Shown here piece by piece: positions 1-10,035 of a stretch of 64,000 nucleotides of DNA (position 1 is its first letter; each line of letters opens with the position of its first letter). Below the pieces are notes generated by a model. It searched no databases and was not told the DNA's origin. It saw only the letters and a program-made list of their open reading frames with translations. The position numbers and the translations under genes are program-made. This stretch comes from Fragum whitleyi (taxonomy: Eukaryota > Mollusca > Bivalvia > Cardiida > Cardiidae): NCBI GenBank assembly GCA_948146395.1, contig OX411544.1, positions 93,669,232 to 93,733,231 on the forward strand. Reading direction: 5' to 3'.

Positions 1-1426
1 ACTTATGTCCTTCGGGAAAGAATGCTTCGCAGGTTTTACAGTAAACCTGACCACACACATGATTTTTGTCAATCTTACCATTGACAGTTCTTCCACAATC
101 AGTGCAGCGATAAATCCACTTGCAAGTGGAATTACCTTTAATTGTGATTTTTTTATGTAGCTCAAAACATTCTTGTCCTTTGAAAAAACGATGGCACTTG
201 TCACATTCAATCCAGTTATCGGAACTTTGCTTATGGACTTTACGACAAGCATGACACACGTTGTTACACTTGTGTTCTTCTGTGTGGTCGTATCCTTTCT
301 TACATGATGTACAGTAGTAGCTTCTTGATAGAAAAGCCGGCATGCTGGTAATCACATCGTAGTGATTGTCGTGAAAGTATAAATAGATTTTATTTTCGGC
401 TTCTGGTCCACTGTAAATGATTCCGTTGAAATGTTCACGAGACAGTATATTTATTTGGAAATTTGACAAAACGTGTTGAAACATTTTAACTTCCTCGATA
501 CCGCACTTTCCAATGGGTACCCCCGATTTTTCATGTAGTTTGCTTGCCAGCTCAGTCTGAACACCTCTCCCTTGACGAATGCTGTTCCACTGAGGATCAT
601 TGTCAATCCTAGCCTTGGCGGTTACAATAGCTCGGGCACAGCACAAATCGTCCTTGTTTTGGATACGAATGATACATCTTTTGTTTTGCAGGAACATATC
701 AGTGTTAACAAACTTGCATCGCTTTCCAGCTCCTCCACTTGGCATATCCACTAGAGTTACTTCGATTATAAGTTCCGAATCAATAGTAAAGTCCTCGTTA
801 GACTGCAACACACGCTCGATTTCGGACATAAAACGGTTGGCAGTAAGTTCTTGAATTTTCAAGAACGGGATGACAATAGGATAGTCCAGGCTAGGGCTTT
901 GAACCGTCAGTCGTACTAAATCTTCAGATTTTGCACCCTTTGTGAGATCCTGAAAAATGTCTGTGAATAATGTTTTCAAGGTAGACAGTACATCTTCTGT
1001 CACCTCGATGTCCTGAAAGTTGACCTTGTAACTGGATGCGATAGTCTTAAACTTTTCAATCCGCTGCTCCTTGATCTTGGTTAACGTATAATATTGACGT
1101 GGGTTGTCGTCCCTTTTCAATCTTTTGATAAACCCACTCTCACTGTCACTTACTGGTCGTTTTTGTCCTCCGCCTACTTGGTGTTTTTCTCGTAAGTGGC
1201 GATGCAAACTATCTGGACGACTAAAAGTTTTTCCACATACCTCACAATGACTAGAATTTGAACTTTTGTGTTTTTCCATATGTCTATCCAGATTATTTGT
1301 ACGGTTGAACACTTTTCCACATATGTTGCATGGTAGCTTTTTCCAGTGATTTTCTGCTCTCCGGTGTTGGAGAAGTTGGCTTAGCTTTGGGAAACTAGCC
1401 CCACATTCTTCACACTGGTAAGTCAT
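1..1426 (-). CDS. Polinton/Maverick DNA polymerase B, N-terminal part (partial, runs off left edge)
   Basis: Open for 475 codons on the minus strand from an ATG at 1426-1424 to the window edge with no stop. Three C2H2 zinc fingers sit at about residues 5-27, 33-53 and 61-82 (cores such as CNICGKVF and CEVCGKTF). A basic linker follows, then a long conserved region containing ARAIVTAKARIDNDPQWNSI, then a HDNHYDVITSMPAFL block and a cysteine-rich cluster of CxxC pairs to the edge. I recognise the conserved block and cysteine cluster as the segment preceding the exonuclease/polymerase core of Maverick-type protein-primed PolB; the catalytic motifs would lie left of position 1 and are not seen, so the call rests on family memory of the N-terminal region. 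It would replicate the element. It is divergent from the ATPase gene, with ~870 bp between start codons. No frameshift or stop is present in the visible part. Confidence 0.75.
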   Translation of the reverse strand, partial: MTYQCEECGASFPKLSQLLQHRRAENHWKKLPCNICGKVFNRTNNLDRHMEKHKSSNSSHCEVCGKTFSRPDSLHRHLREKHQVGGGQKRPVSDSESGFIKRLKRDDNPRQYYTLTKIKEQRIEKFKTIASSYKVNFQDIEVTEDVLSTLKTLFTDIFQDLTKGAKSEDLVRLTVQSPSLDYPIVIPFLKIQELTANRFMSEIERVLQSNEDFTIDSELIIEVTLVDMPSGGAGKRCKFVNTDMFLQNKRCIIRIQNKDDLCCARAIVTAKARIDNDPQWNSIRQGRGVQTELASKLHEKSGVPIGKCGIEEVKMFQHVLSNFQINILSREHFNGIIYSGPEAENKIYLYFHDNHYDVITSMPAFLSRSYYCTSCKKGYDHTEEHKCNNVCHACRKVHKQSSDNWIECDKCHRFFKGQECFELHKKITIKGNSTCKWIYRCTDCGRTVNGKIDKNHVCGQVYCKTCEAFFPEGHK

Positions 1427-1547
1427 GACCTTTCTATAAATAAAGAGAATCAAATATGAGTACTTGATCTAAATTCGATTGGTTAAATAATCTGAGTGGC
1501 TATAGATATGACAAGAAAAGAATAAACAATAACAAAATGAAAAAAAA

Positions 1548-1927
1548 AGGCGAGACATCAATAATGAGAGATCTTGTTTTTAGATGACCAAAAATAGGCG
1601 AGACAGCAAAATTGTCATGCGAAACAGCAAAAAAATTGGAAGTCCTTGACTTCAATTTGTAATAATCAAAATCAGGCGAGACAACAAAACTGCAAGGCGA
1701 GACAACAATAATTAAAACATGACAAGAAACTTAAAGTCAGGCGAGACAACAAAATAGAATTTACCGTAAAATAGAATAGTCAATGCCCACGAAGATCTAG
1801 CTTAGAAATGAAATATAGTTACGAAAACTCATATATATAGAAAGAATTTCTTGCGCATGCGCAATATGTTTTGAGACTAGTAATAATATTTTTATCAAGG
1901 CGAGATTACATGATCACCAGGCGAGAC
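1548..1927 (+). repeat. Interspersed AGGCGAGAC(A/R)RCAAAA motif, ~21-bp phased pairs
   Basis: AGGCGAGAC occurs at 1548, 1596, 1674, 1695, 1739 and 1919, plus AGGCGAGAT at 1898 and a decayed copy (GCGAAACAGCAAA) at 1619. Several copies continue as ACAACAAAA or ACAGCAAAA. Starts are 21 bp apart in three pairs (1596/1617, 1674/1695, 1898/1919), two turns of DNA. The motif is not obviously dispersed through the rest of the window. Confidence 0.7.
1851..1864. promoter_or_regulatory. Perfect palindrome matching an NRF-1 binding site
   Basis: TTGCGCATGCGCAA is a 14-bp perfect palindrome whose core TGCGCATGCGCA matches the known NRF-1 consensus (YGCGCAYGCGCR). It lies within the divergent control region. 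Binding is inferred from the consensus only. Confidence 0.5.
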
Positions 1928-2294
1928 AGCATTTGGTTGCTATCATCTGTTGAGTTTACAACAGTACACCTTAAATTTTTCAAAATGCGTTATTATGACA
2001 TATTTATTGCTGTCAATGCGAGTCTACACAATGGTCAACTAAGGCGTAATTAAAGAGTGACCATCACTTAAGGGTTTTCGAACTAGATAAGTTTCTCATG
2101 ACCTCTCTTTCCTGATTTACATGTATAGGAAAAAAGCATTTTAAGAGGATGGCTATTCATAATAGGTCCATGGCTCTGATTGGCTAGGCATACTTTATTT
2201 GGTCATAATTTATTGCTGCAAAAAGGCGAATATATTTATATTGAAGAAACAAAATATATCTCTTCATTCAATTGCCAATCATCAGAGAGTCAAC

Positions 2295-2467
2295 ATGTAT
2301 TCTGCAAAGTGTCCAGACTGTTTGCAGTATTTTTCAAGAAGAGATGTCATGTTAAGGCATCAAAGACAAAAACATATGGAAATCGCTCAAGCATATCCGC
2401 AGAGCACTGAAGCGTATCCGCCGCCGCCGCCGCCGCCACCGCCGCCGCCACCGCCACCACCGCCGCC

Positions 2468-2498
<31 letters not shown>

Positions 2499-3428
2499 GA
2501 CAGTGAGATGTATTCAAGGTCGCCACAAGAAATTTTACCATTAGAAGAAACCGTAGTGTTTCGTCACCCATTTACTATGATGATATCAGGTCCCACAGGT
2601 ATTTAATATATTTATCATATATATTTCAATTTACTTTTTTCAACGTTTATTTTTATCCTCGGTTTTTTGCTATAATAGTGTTTTTTTTTCTTTTTTTTTA
2701 ATATTGAAATAATAAACTTGTCTACCATTTGAATATTTTAGTCTCTTATATTTTCGGGGGCTTTTTCAACAACATATTGGTATCGATTTCTCTCACTTTA
2801 TATTAGGTCTATTTTATGTTGGTGGAATAAAATTTTCTTAAGAAATTCAATCTTTCTTTCAGCATGTGGAAAGACTACGATGGTAGAAAGGTTATTACAG
2901 AATCACTTCACAAACATTCAGCCTCGCATTCAAAGAATTGTGTGGCTCTACAAAAGATGGCAACCCTTATACACAGAAATTCAAAAGACAGTTACTCCTA
3001 CGGTGGAATTTATAAAAGGCATTCCAACCGACTTAGATGAAGACGATTTCTTTGATCCTAGAGTCAACAACCTTTTGATTTTAGACGATATATTTTCTGA
3101 AGCCGGAAAGGATAAACGGATCACTGATCTGTTCACTGAGGGCTCACATCATAGATCTCTATCTGTGATCTCTATAAACCAGAATTTATTCGGCACCAAG
3201 GACCCGACAGGAAGAAATTGTCACTATCTTGTATTGTTTAATAACCCAGTCAATAAAATATCAGTGATGACCCTTGCTAGACAGATGTATCCAGGGCAAA
3301 GTGATATTCTTTTGAAACAATTTTCAAAAGCTACGAAACAGCCTTACGGACATTTATTGGTTGATTTAAAACCAACTACACCAGAAGATCAGAGGCTAAA
3401 ATGTATCGGTCAAAGAAAAAACGCTTAA
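2295..3428 (+). CDS. Polinton packaging ATPase (FtsK/HerA-like) with N-terminal zinc finger and polyproline tract; two exons
   Basis: Exons 2295-2598 and 2863-3428 join through a GT-AG intron into a 289-residue reading frame. Residues 5-26 form a C2H2 finger (CPDCLQYF...H...H). A run of 27 proline codons (2418-2498) follows, then the ATPase domain. The P-loop is split by the intron: GPT ends exon 1 and the junction codon plus CGKTT complete a GxxxxGKT Walker A. Walker B is NNLLILDDIFSE, followed by the family block TEGSHHRSLSVISINQNLF and ARQMYPG. I know this architecture from Maverick/Polinton ATPases, thought to drive genome packaging. Alternative: an intronless reading would stop soon after 2600 and lack Walker A, so the splice is needed. 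The frame is intact. The stop overlaps no neighbour; the next broken frame begins a few bases downstream, suggesting a shared transcript. Confidence 0.85.
2418..2498 (+). repeat. CCG/CCA codon repeat encoding 27 prolines
   Basis: Pure CCG and CCA codons between the zinc finger and the ATPase domain. Its composition also creates a spurious alanine/valine-rich antisense frame. Confidence 0.9.
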
Positions 3429-3443
3429 GAAAAGAAAAGTCAC

Positions 3444-4144
3444 GTGACTCCACAAGATTCTATAAAAGAAGATGTTGCGCCAGAATTAAATCATTCTGCA
3501 GTCGGAACTCAAACAGATAACACCGCGGAATATTCAGATCCGGAAAACATTACAGAAAATAATTCCGAAGAAATAATGGATAATAAAGGACAACCATGTG
3601 ATGATTGTGGCCAATTATTTGACACTGTTCATGATGTGCAAAGACATGTCAAAAACGGCTGATGTCCCGAACATAAGCACAAAGAAAACGAAAGCACGAG
3701 GACTTAAACGATAGCGACTCTGAAGACGATTCTGTTGAAGATAATTTGGCTTACGTACAATTATTGAAAAGAGCCAGAGAAAGTAACAAGGATAAATTTG
3801 ACAGAATTTACAACACATACACAGATAATGGAGAGGACAGTGAGGCTGCACAGAAAATGGCCGAAGAGCGCATAAAACATTACGACGAAAAAGATTTTTT
3901 CGCGAAAAACGAAACATTAATCGATAAATATATTCTGCCACTAAGAAGCAATAGAACTCACCAACAAATCATGGATCAAATAGATAAACTGACCTCTAGA
4001 GGTCAAAACACAACCACCGTTGTAAAGAAAGTCATAAGGAAACATAAGAACACCTTTCAAGAACTATTTGACACGGAATATTCCGATGAAGAAGAAGATG
4101 ACTCTGCGAATGATGACCTTAGTGACGAGGAAAAAGACTCGTGA
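3444..4144 (+). pseudogene. Polinton zinc-finger/acidic-tail protein, disrupted by a stop and a frameshift
   Basis: The 5' part (to 3662) has an acidic low-complexity stretch and a C2HC-type finger (CDDCGQLF...H), with the last cysteine just beyond an in-frame TGA at 3660-3662. After the TGA the same frame continues briefly, then closes at a TAA near 3704; the related sequence resumes in another frame by about 3700 and runs to 4144. That part has an acidic run, a conserved helical region (KRARESNKDKFDRIYNTYTD, EERIKHYDEKDFF) and a very acidic C-terminus (DEEEDDSANDDLSDEEKDS). The order finger, acid run, helical domain, acid tail is that of an uncharacterised protein next to the ATPase in Polintons I recall. 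The two lesions suggest decay, although an unrecognised intron or sequencing errors could explain them. The first in-frame ATG is at 3576. Confidence 0.6.
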
Positions 4145-4203
4145 AATGGTTAAAAGAAAAACTCAATGATATTCATTAGTGTTGTGACACGTGTACAGTG
4201 AAC

Positions 4204-5435
4204 ATGGCTTCTTGGAAAGAGTATTTAAAAATATTTAAACATCCCGGCGGTTTCGCGGGACCACAGAAACTCTATAAAGTGGTGAAATCCGAGGGAAAAT
4301 ACGACATCGGCATGCATAAAATACGTCAGTTTTTGCATGATCAAGAGTCCTACAGTTTGCATAAACCGGTCAGAAGACGATTTCAAAGGAATCATGTGAT
4401 CAGTGCAGGCAAAGACGATTTATGGATGGCTGATTTAATGGACATGGTTAAATTTGCTGATTGGAACCAGGGCTACAAGTACATTCTTCTAGTGATTGAC
4501 ACGTTCTCCAAATATGTCTGGCTTCAACCATTAAAATATAAAACGGGCGATGAAGTGGCGAACGCATTCAAGACAATCTTTGAAACTTCGAAACGATCTC
4601 CAACAAAACTTATCACTGACAAAGGTGAGTATACTTTTGTAGTCTATAATTGTCTTTAAAATTTTAAAGAATATGATTTGAATTCTTTATTTTAATGGTT
4701 TGAAATTTACAACAGATTAACGCAATGCGTATGAATAAGTTCTCTTACTCCAGATACAACACGTTCATATCTCTTTCAGGTCAAGAATTTAGAGCAAAAA
4801 AGGTCCAAGATCTGATGAAGAAAAAAAACATTTATTATTTTCCGTCACAGAATGAAGTTCATGCTTCGACTTCCGAAAGAGCAATATTGACGTTAAAAAC
4901 TCGGCTTATGCGCTTTTTTTCTTACAAAGATACAGCATCTTTTCTGCCTGTGCTGCAGGATATCGCCGATAATTACAATCACACTTATCACAGAACAATT
5001 AGAATGAGACCGGTGGATGTGAAAAGTAATAACCAAGAAGAAGTCCGAGTCGCTACCTATATGGCACAAAATTCTAAACAAACGAATAAAAAACTCAAAC
5101 CATTCAAATACAAAATCGGTGACTACGTACGGATAAGTCATCTAAGGACAGTGTTTACTCGAGCATGCGATCAGACCTATACCGGTGAAGTCTTTAAAAT
5201 ACACAGACGTTATCACAGAGGTACGCTACCGATTTATCGACTAAAAGATTTACAAAATGAGGAACTTAAAGGAACATTCTACGAAAGCGAACTTCAGAAA
5301 GTAAGCGTGGATCCGGATCAGACTTGGAAAGTGGAAAAGACCAGAGGAAAAGGTCGAAGCAAACAATATTTTGTCAAATGGCAATATTATCCAAAGAAAT
5401 TCAATAGCTGGATCAGTGCTAGTGATATTGACTGA
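4204..5435 (+). CDS. Polinton integrase (rve/DDE family) with chromodomain-like C-terminus; two exons
   Basis: Exons 4204-4624 and 4780-5435 join through a GTGAGT...TTTCAG intron into an uninterrupted frame of 358 residues. The N-terminal ~80 residues (KHPGGFAGPQKLYKVVK) resemble the DNA-binding domain typical of Maverick integrases. The catalytic core shows the first aspartate in DLWMADLMDM, the block YILLVIDTFSKYVWLQPLK, the second in LITDKGQEF (assembled across the intron), and the glutamate ~34 residues later in NEVHASTSER. The C-terminus WKVEKTRGKGRSKQYFVKWQ...WISASDI looks like a chromodomain. It would insert the element into host DNA. The D, D, E residues are present and there is no frameshift, so it may be functional. 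AATAAA at 5458-5463 is a likely polyadenylation signal. Confidence 0.88.
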
Positions 5436-5457
5436 ATATATTTGTAATCATGTGTAA

Positions 5458-5463
5458 AATAAA
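5458..5463 (+). terminator. Poly(A) signal AATAAA downstream of integrase
   Basis: AATAAA lies 23 bp past the integrase stop codon. The right terminal repeat of the Polinton should be nearby, but its partner is outside the window, so the boundary cannot be placed. Confidence 0.5.
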
Positions 5464-5559
5464 TATTATAAATAGTAATTTGCTTGTTTTTATCTTTTAT
5501 TCTTGCATGTGTAAATAATCGTAAACCTGTGACAAAGAAGCTGTAGCATGGAAAATGTT

Positions 5560-5665
5560 TAGATGGTAGTACAATTACAAGAAAAACCAGAAATCCATTG
5601 TTAGATGCTCCATCGGCCGCGATATAACTTTAAAAACTGCTAATAGCAGTGTTAAACCCTAATCA
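5560..5665 (+). mobile_element. Degenerate SINE tail fragment
   Basis: Resembles the 3' body of the SINEs at 10047-10331 and 43454-43731 (shared blocks such as GATGGTAGTAC, CCATTGTTAGATGCTCCA and GTTAAACCC). No tRNA-like head remains. Confidence 0.45.
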
Positions 5666-6055
5666 ATCATTTGTTTCATTGTCTACTGCTTTTTTTAAAT
5701 CTCAGCACTGTAGTGTATAAAATACTCCTTACCCATTCTAGCGTAACGCTGAAAACATTTAATACACTACAGTCTGACGTCATAATTAACTGTCCGCTTA
5801 ACAAGATAAAATTTACATATAGTTCCGCAGTTCTATGTGAGTCTCGACAAACCGTTATCGTCTATCAAATTCAATTTATAAAATGATCTTTGGCGCCTCC
5901 CTCTGATTTGCTTATCTATACCAGTCTTTGAATAGTTTAATAGCTTTTACGTTTTATCTATCGTCGAAACCGTAGCCTTGCCCATTATGACCGACGTGGA
6001 TAGTGTAGTGCAAGGAAACATGACGAAACTATTGCTGAGATCCGCTTTGTTTTTT
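5666..6055. other. No recognised feature
   Basis: AT-rich DNA. A short frame at 5987-6074 gives a basic/hydrophobic peptide but has no recognised family or splice context. Confidence 0.4.
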
Positions 6056-6059
6056 TTCA

Positions 6060-6215
6060 TATTCAATATATAGCACCGACACTAGGGTCCTCGGTTTAAC
6101 GTCTCGCCTCATCCGAGAGACTATTAGTTTGTTAGTCTATCAGGGGGTCGAATCCACAATTTCACTTCATTTGTTTTAAAGTTAGGCGCTGTATCAACTG
6201 AGCTATCGGGGTGGC
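6060..6215 (-). mobile_element. tRNA-derived SINE fragment (minus strand)
   Basis: The reverse strand has a tRNA-like promoter head (GATAGCTCAGTTGATACAGC-like A box, GGATTCGACCCCC-like B box), then a body with CGGATGAGGCGAGACGTTAA and ACCGAGG, matching the complete element at 27004-27305. It is about half that element's length. Confidence 0.6.
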
Positions 6216-7428
6216 AAAGAAATATCCCGCACTTATATAGTATTCCACAATCGTTTGTGGACTTCAATCCATTTCCCGAAATACACTAGAATGAAGCGGA
6301 TCATTATGACATGTTCTTTTATAAAAAAGGACGGGTATATACTCGTTGAATCCCGCGAGTTTAGGAACTGGGGAGTTTGAGAGAGAGAGAAAGAGAGAGA
6401 CAGAGAAGCGAACAAGTTATACAAGACTCATAAATTTTTCACAGCGTCAATGAGCCGATTCCTAACCACACAACTCTTGGCCAAAAATGTATGGTTTGTT
6501 GGTCTTAGGACAAACCGATGTCCTTTGAGTCTGACATATAAAATCCCTACAGATTGTGCTAAATAGTACTACTAAAGAGCGATCAACATTCATCCAATAG
6601 CGACAGAAATAAACCCTGATGAACATTGGAGTAAAAGGCCGAATACATGGTCCTAATGCGGTAAAGAGATAATACTTACCGGTACCTTTTTGTCCGTAAA
6701 GCGTTGTAGAAATCGATAAAAGCGTCTGCTTATATTTTGCATTTAATACTACAGCAGCGGTAGCATTATCAATTAATCACGCGTTTATATACTCACTGAG
6801 CGAGTCCATTGTAAATATAGGTTAAACTGTTGTGCAATGTCACATCAATATTGATTTAAGTTTTGCGATACACCTTACCTGTATACCCTTCACGCATGGG
6901 TTCGTCCAAGATTAAACTTATTTACACTTAATCAGTCGGGTTTAAACTTTCAACGAGAGCAGAACCCTTTTACCTTCGCTCTAGTAAAAACCAATATTAG
7001 AAATCTAGCAGACGATTTTTTCTCTACATTTATACACCGCATTATGCGGGATTAAACCTACTATTTGAAAACACGGCGTATTTTCGCCTCACGCCCTGAT
7101 GGCTAAAAATAGATCTGTTACGAAACAGGTAGATAAAATCGATTCCGAAATTTTACTCCACATTTTTTGATCGGATAATTACTCTTTGTCTATATACGCA
7201 ATCTGGTCTATACGGACGAGACTAACTACTGAAAATCATATTTGAATTTTTTCCGAGCTCGAATTTATGCAACTATATTTTTGTCGAAATTCGACTTGAT
7301 CCAATGAGTTAATCATTGAGTTTTCTCAGTCTTAAAATGGTCCCACTTTGCGCAAAAAAAGTTATAAAAAACCGGTGATCTTTATTATGTATATTTCTTT
7401 TGTACAAAACATCCAACATATTCTTTAT
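6216..7428. other. No recognised feature
   Basis: AT-rich sequence with a short GA-rich run (6379-6405). I saw no coding exon, although an upstream exon of the carboxypeptidase gene could be missed here. Confidence 0.4.
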
Positions 7429-9121
7429 TATGCTCCCCGAACGGAGAGCATATAGCCGCCGCTTCGTCTGTCCGTCCCTCCGTCCGTAATTCCGTCCGTC
7501 CATCCGTCCGTCCGTCCGTCCCCACCTATTTCTCCATAACCCTTGGGCCAAATCAAATGAAACTTAATATGTGAACTCCCTATGATATAGTAATGATGCA
7601 TCTGTAACGGTTTTTGGATTTAAGGCCTCGACACGGGAAAAGGGGACTTAGGGTAAAAACAGTTTTTCCCAAATTTCTCCTAGTCTATCAGTCGGAAGTT
7701 AGTGAAATTTCATATTAGAGTAGCAAATCAGATGACCTTTACTATAAACAATTTGAAATTAACGTAAAAAAAAATTATCATGGAAAAAGGGGGCTAAATG
7801 TTTGTTACCTTTACGTAAGCATGTCAAATAGTTATTCCGTCCGTCCGTCCCCACCTAATTCTCCATAACCCTTGGGCCAAATCAAATGAAACTTACCATG
7901 TGAACTTCCTATGATATAGTGTTGATGCATCTGTGACGGTTTTTGGATTTGAGGCCTCGTCACGGGAAAAGGAGACTTAGGGTGAAAAACAGTTTTTTCC
8001 CAAATGTTTCCTAGTCTAACAGTCAGAAGTTAGTGAAATTTCATATTTGAGTAGCAAATCAGATGCCCTTTACTATAAACAATTTGAAATTAACGTAAAA
8101 AAATATATCATGGAAAAAGGGGGCTAAATGTTTGTTACCTTTACGCTAGCGCGTAAAATACAGTTATTCTTTCATTTCTCCTCTAGTCTTATGCTCAGAA
8201 TTTGATGAAATTTCACATTTCAGTAGCAAATCAGATGCCCTTTACCATTAACTATTTGAAATTTGTGTCTAAAAATATGTCATGCAAAAAGGAGGTTTCA
8301 TGTTTGTTACCTTTATGTTTGCTGTATAAGATTACACCTTATTTGAGTCCTTGCAATCTGACCACAGAGCATATCTCCTAAAGTATAATAGCTATCAACT
8401 TGAAACTTTATGGGTGGATAGATCTTATGGCGGAGAAGTGCAGTGCACAAGAACTACAACTTTTGCTTGCATAATTTTGGAGTTATTGCCCTTTGTTATA
8501 TTTGATACTTAGATTATGTCTGGAGCATATCTCCTTAAGTATAACAGCTAGCAACTTGAAACTTTACTGGTGGATACATCTCGTGGAGGAGAAGTGCTAT
8601 GCACAAGAACTATAACTCTTGCTTGCATAATTTTGGAGTTATTGCCCTTTGTTATTTTTGATACTTAGATTATGTCTGGAGCATATCTCCTATAGTATAA
8701 AAGCTTTCAACTTGAAACTCTTTGGGTGGATAGATCTCATAGAGGAGAAGTGCAGTTGACAAGAACTGCAACTCTTGCTTGCATAATTTTGGAGTTATTG
8801 CCCTTTATTTTTCATACTTAGATTTTGTCCTGAGCATATCTCCTAAAGTATAATAGCTATCAACTTGATCTTTATGGGTGGAAAGATCTCATGGAGGAGA
8901 AGTGCAATACACCTGAACTACAACACTTGCTTGCATAATTTTGGAGTTATTGCCCTTTGTTATTTTTATTACTTAGATGTTATAGGAGGCAAATCTTTGA
9001 CAGTACAAAAGAATATTTTATCTTTTAAACTTCAGTTTACTATCAAGCTTTCTTCGCGGGGGATGTCCATGTCAAACATGGCTCTTGTTTTTGTGACAAT
9101 GCCTTATTCGGGGAGCATAAT
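7429..9121 (+). mobile_element. Monomer-array element with inverted ATTATGCTCCCCGAA ends
   Basis: Left end TTATGCTCCCCGAACGG and right end TTCGGGGAGCATAATCCG are inverted copies. After a GTCCGTCCGTCC-rich head there are two ~320-bp repeats (TCTCCATAACCCTTGGGCCA...), a shortened third copy, and four ~157-bp repeats (GAGCATATCTCCTAAAGTAT...). It ends in the array-type tail GACGGCTCTTGTT. No coding potential recognised. Confidence 0.65.
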
Positions 9122-9142
9122 CCGTCTCCGACGGCTCTTGTT

Positions 9143-9945
9143 TAACCTTATATTCAAAATACACCTAGAACATATTTCGCAAATATAATATCATTTACTA
9201 ATATCTCTTCAACTTAATGAAATATAGATCGTAATGTTGGTCTTAAAATTGTCCCACTAACACGTTTTTTCGACATTTGAACGTCATGTCATTTTATATG
9301 TACATATATTTTCTGAAATATTTCTCGTTCACAGAACCAGACAAAATCTTGTGTAATAGTTTAATTTCAACCCATTCAACCTTAATAAGTTGTTTTTTAT
9401 GAAACTTTTATGGTTTTAATTCGACTCCGATATAGTTTCGTTTCGGTTCGGCTTTTGCTTTCACTAGTTTCGCTCCTACTGCCCTGGCAAATTGATTGTA
9501 TATTGAAGGTGGTATAAATCATATTTCTGTAATATTTATCACTTTTACTTTGACTATATTGCATATTATTGTATAATGACTGATAAGCTAATTTAGTTGC
9601 TTTTCGTCATAGTTTACTCGAAAATATTCTTTATACGTTATATAAATGGACGTCATTTGTTACAGTAGTGACCTACAACTTTTGCCGTAAAGTCTCCAGT
9701 ATTTCCAGATGGAGTGGCAGCCATTATACTTGAATATGATTTTACAATTGAATTTGGAGTTCCCCATTTAGCAAGATTTTTTTTCGATAACAGATAATCA
9801 GGCTTTTCAATAAACCTTTCAGTACAAGAAACCGATTTATTTTCTTTCATCCGTAATACGTCTAGACTTTCCCTAAATTTCATATCATGTAATATTTTAT
9901 CTTGAAGATAGTGCGCTATATCACTGCACGTATTGTTAATTTCAG
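9143..9945. other. Intron/intergenic sequence upstream of the carboxypeptidase exon
   Basis: AT-rich. No preceding carboxypeptidase exon is recognisable. A 106-codon antisense frame (9653-9973) overlaps the real exon and resembles nothing I know. Confidence 0.4.
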
Positions 9946-10035
9946 AATGAGCTGAAGTTATCCAGCTATCCAATGTATCATTCGGTTTATGAGACCTTTT
10001 ATCTGGTTGATCAAATCATGGATAAAGAATTTAAG
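9946..10035 (+). CDS. FOLH1/NAALAD2-like: Carboxypeptidase exon with zinc-ligand histidine
   Basis: Exactly 30 codons, phase 0 at both ends, after TTTCAG and before GTAAGT. It reads NELKLSSYPMYHSVYETFYL and ends DKEFK, matching the human GCPII block around YHSVYETYELV. Its donor has been duplicated by a SINE insertion. Confidence 0.88.

Larger units (their letters stand above)
1427..2294. promoter_or_regulatory. Divergent intergenic control region between PolB and ATPase genes
   Basis: Non-coding spacer with PolB leaving to the left and the ATPase to the right, so it must hold both promoters. It contains seven exact or near-exact AGGCGAGAC motifs, all in one orientation, a TTGCGCATGCGCAA palindrome (1851-1864), and AT-rich TATA-like runs (near 1830 and 2228). 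Promoter function is inferred from layout. Confidence 0.55.

Noticed and set aside
572..854. Two short + strand frames
   Set aside because: They lie antisense to the continuous PolB frame and resemble no protein.
2347..2571. Antisense alanine/valine-rich frame of 74 codons
   Set aside because: It is the reverse of the CCG proline tract of the ATPase gene; composition artefact.
4893..5141. Antisense 82-codon frame
   Set aside because: Opposite the intact integrase exon 2.
9653..9973. 106-codon minus-strand frame
   Set aside because: Its first residues are antisense to the real carboxypeptidase exon and the rest matches nothing I know; could be a relic, but unsupported.
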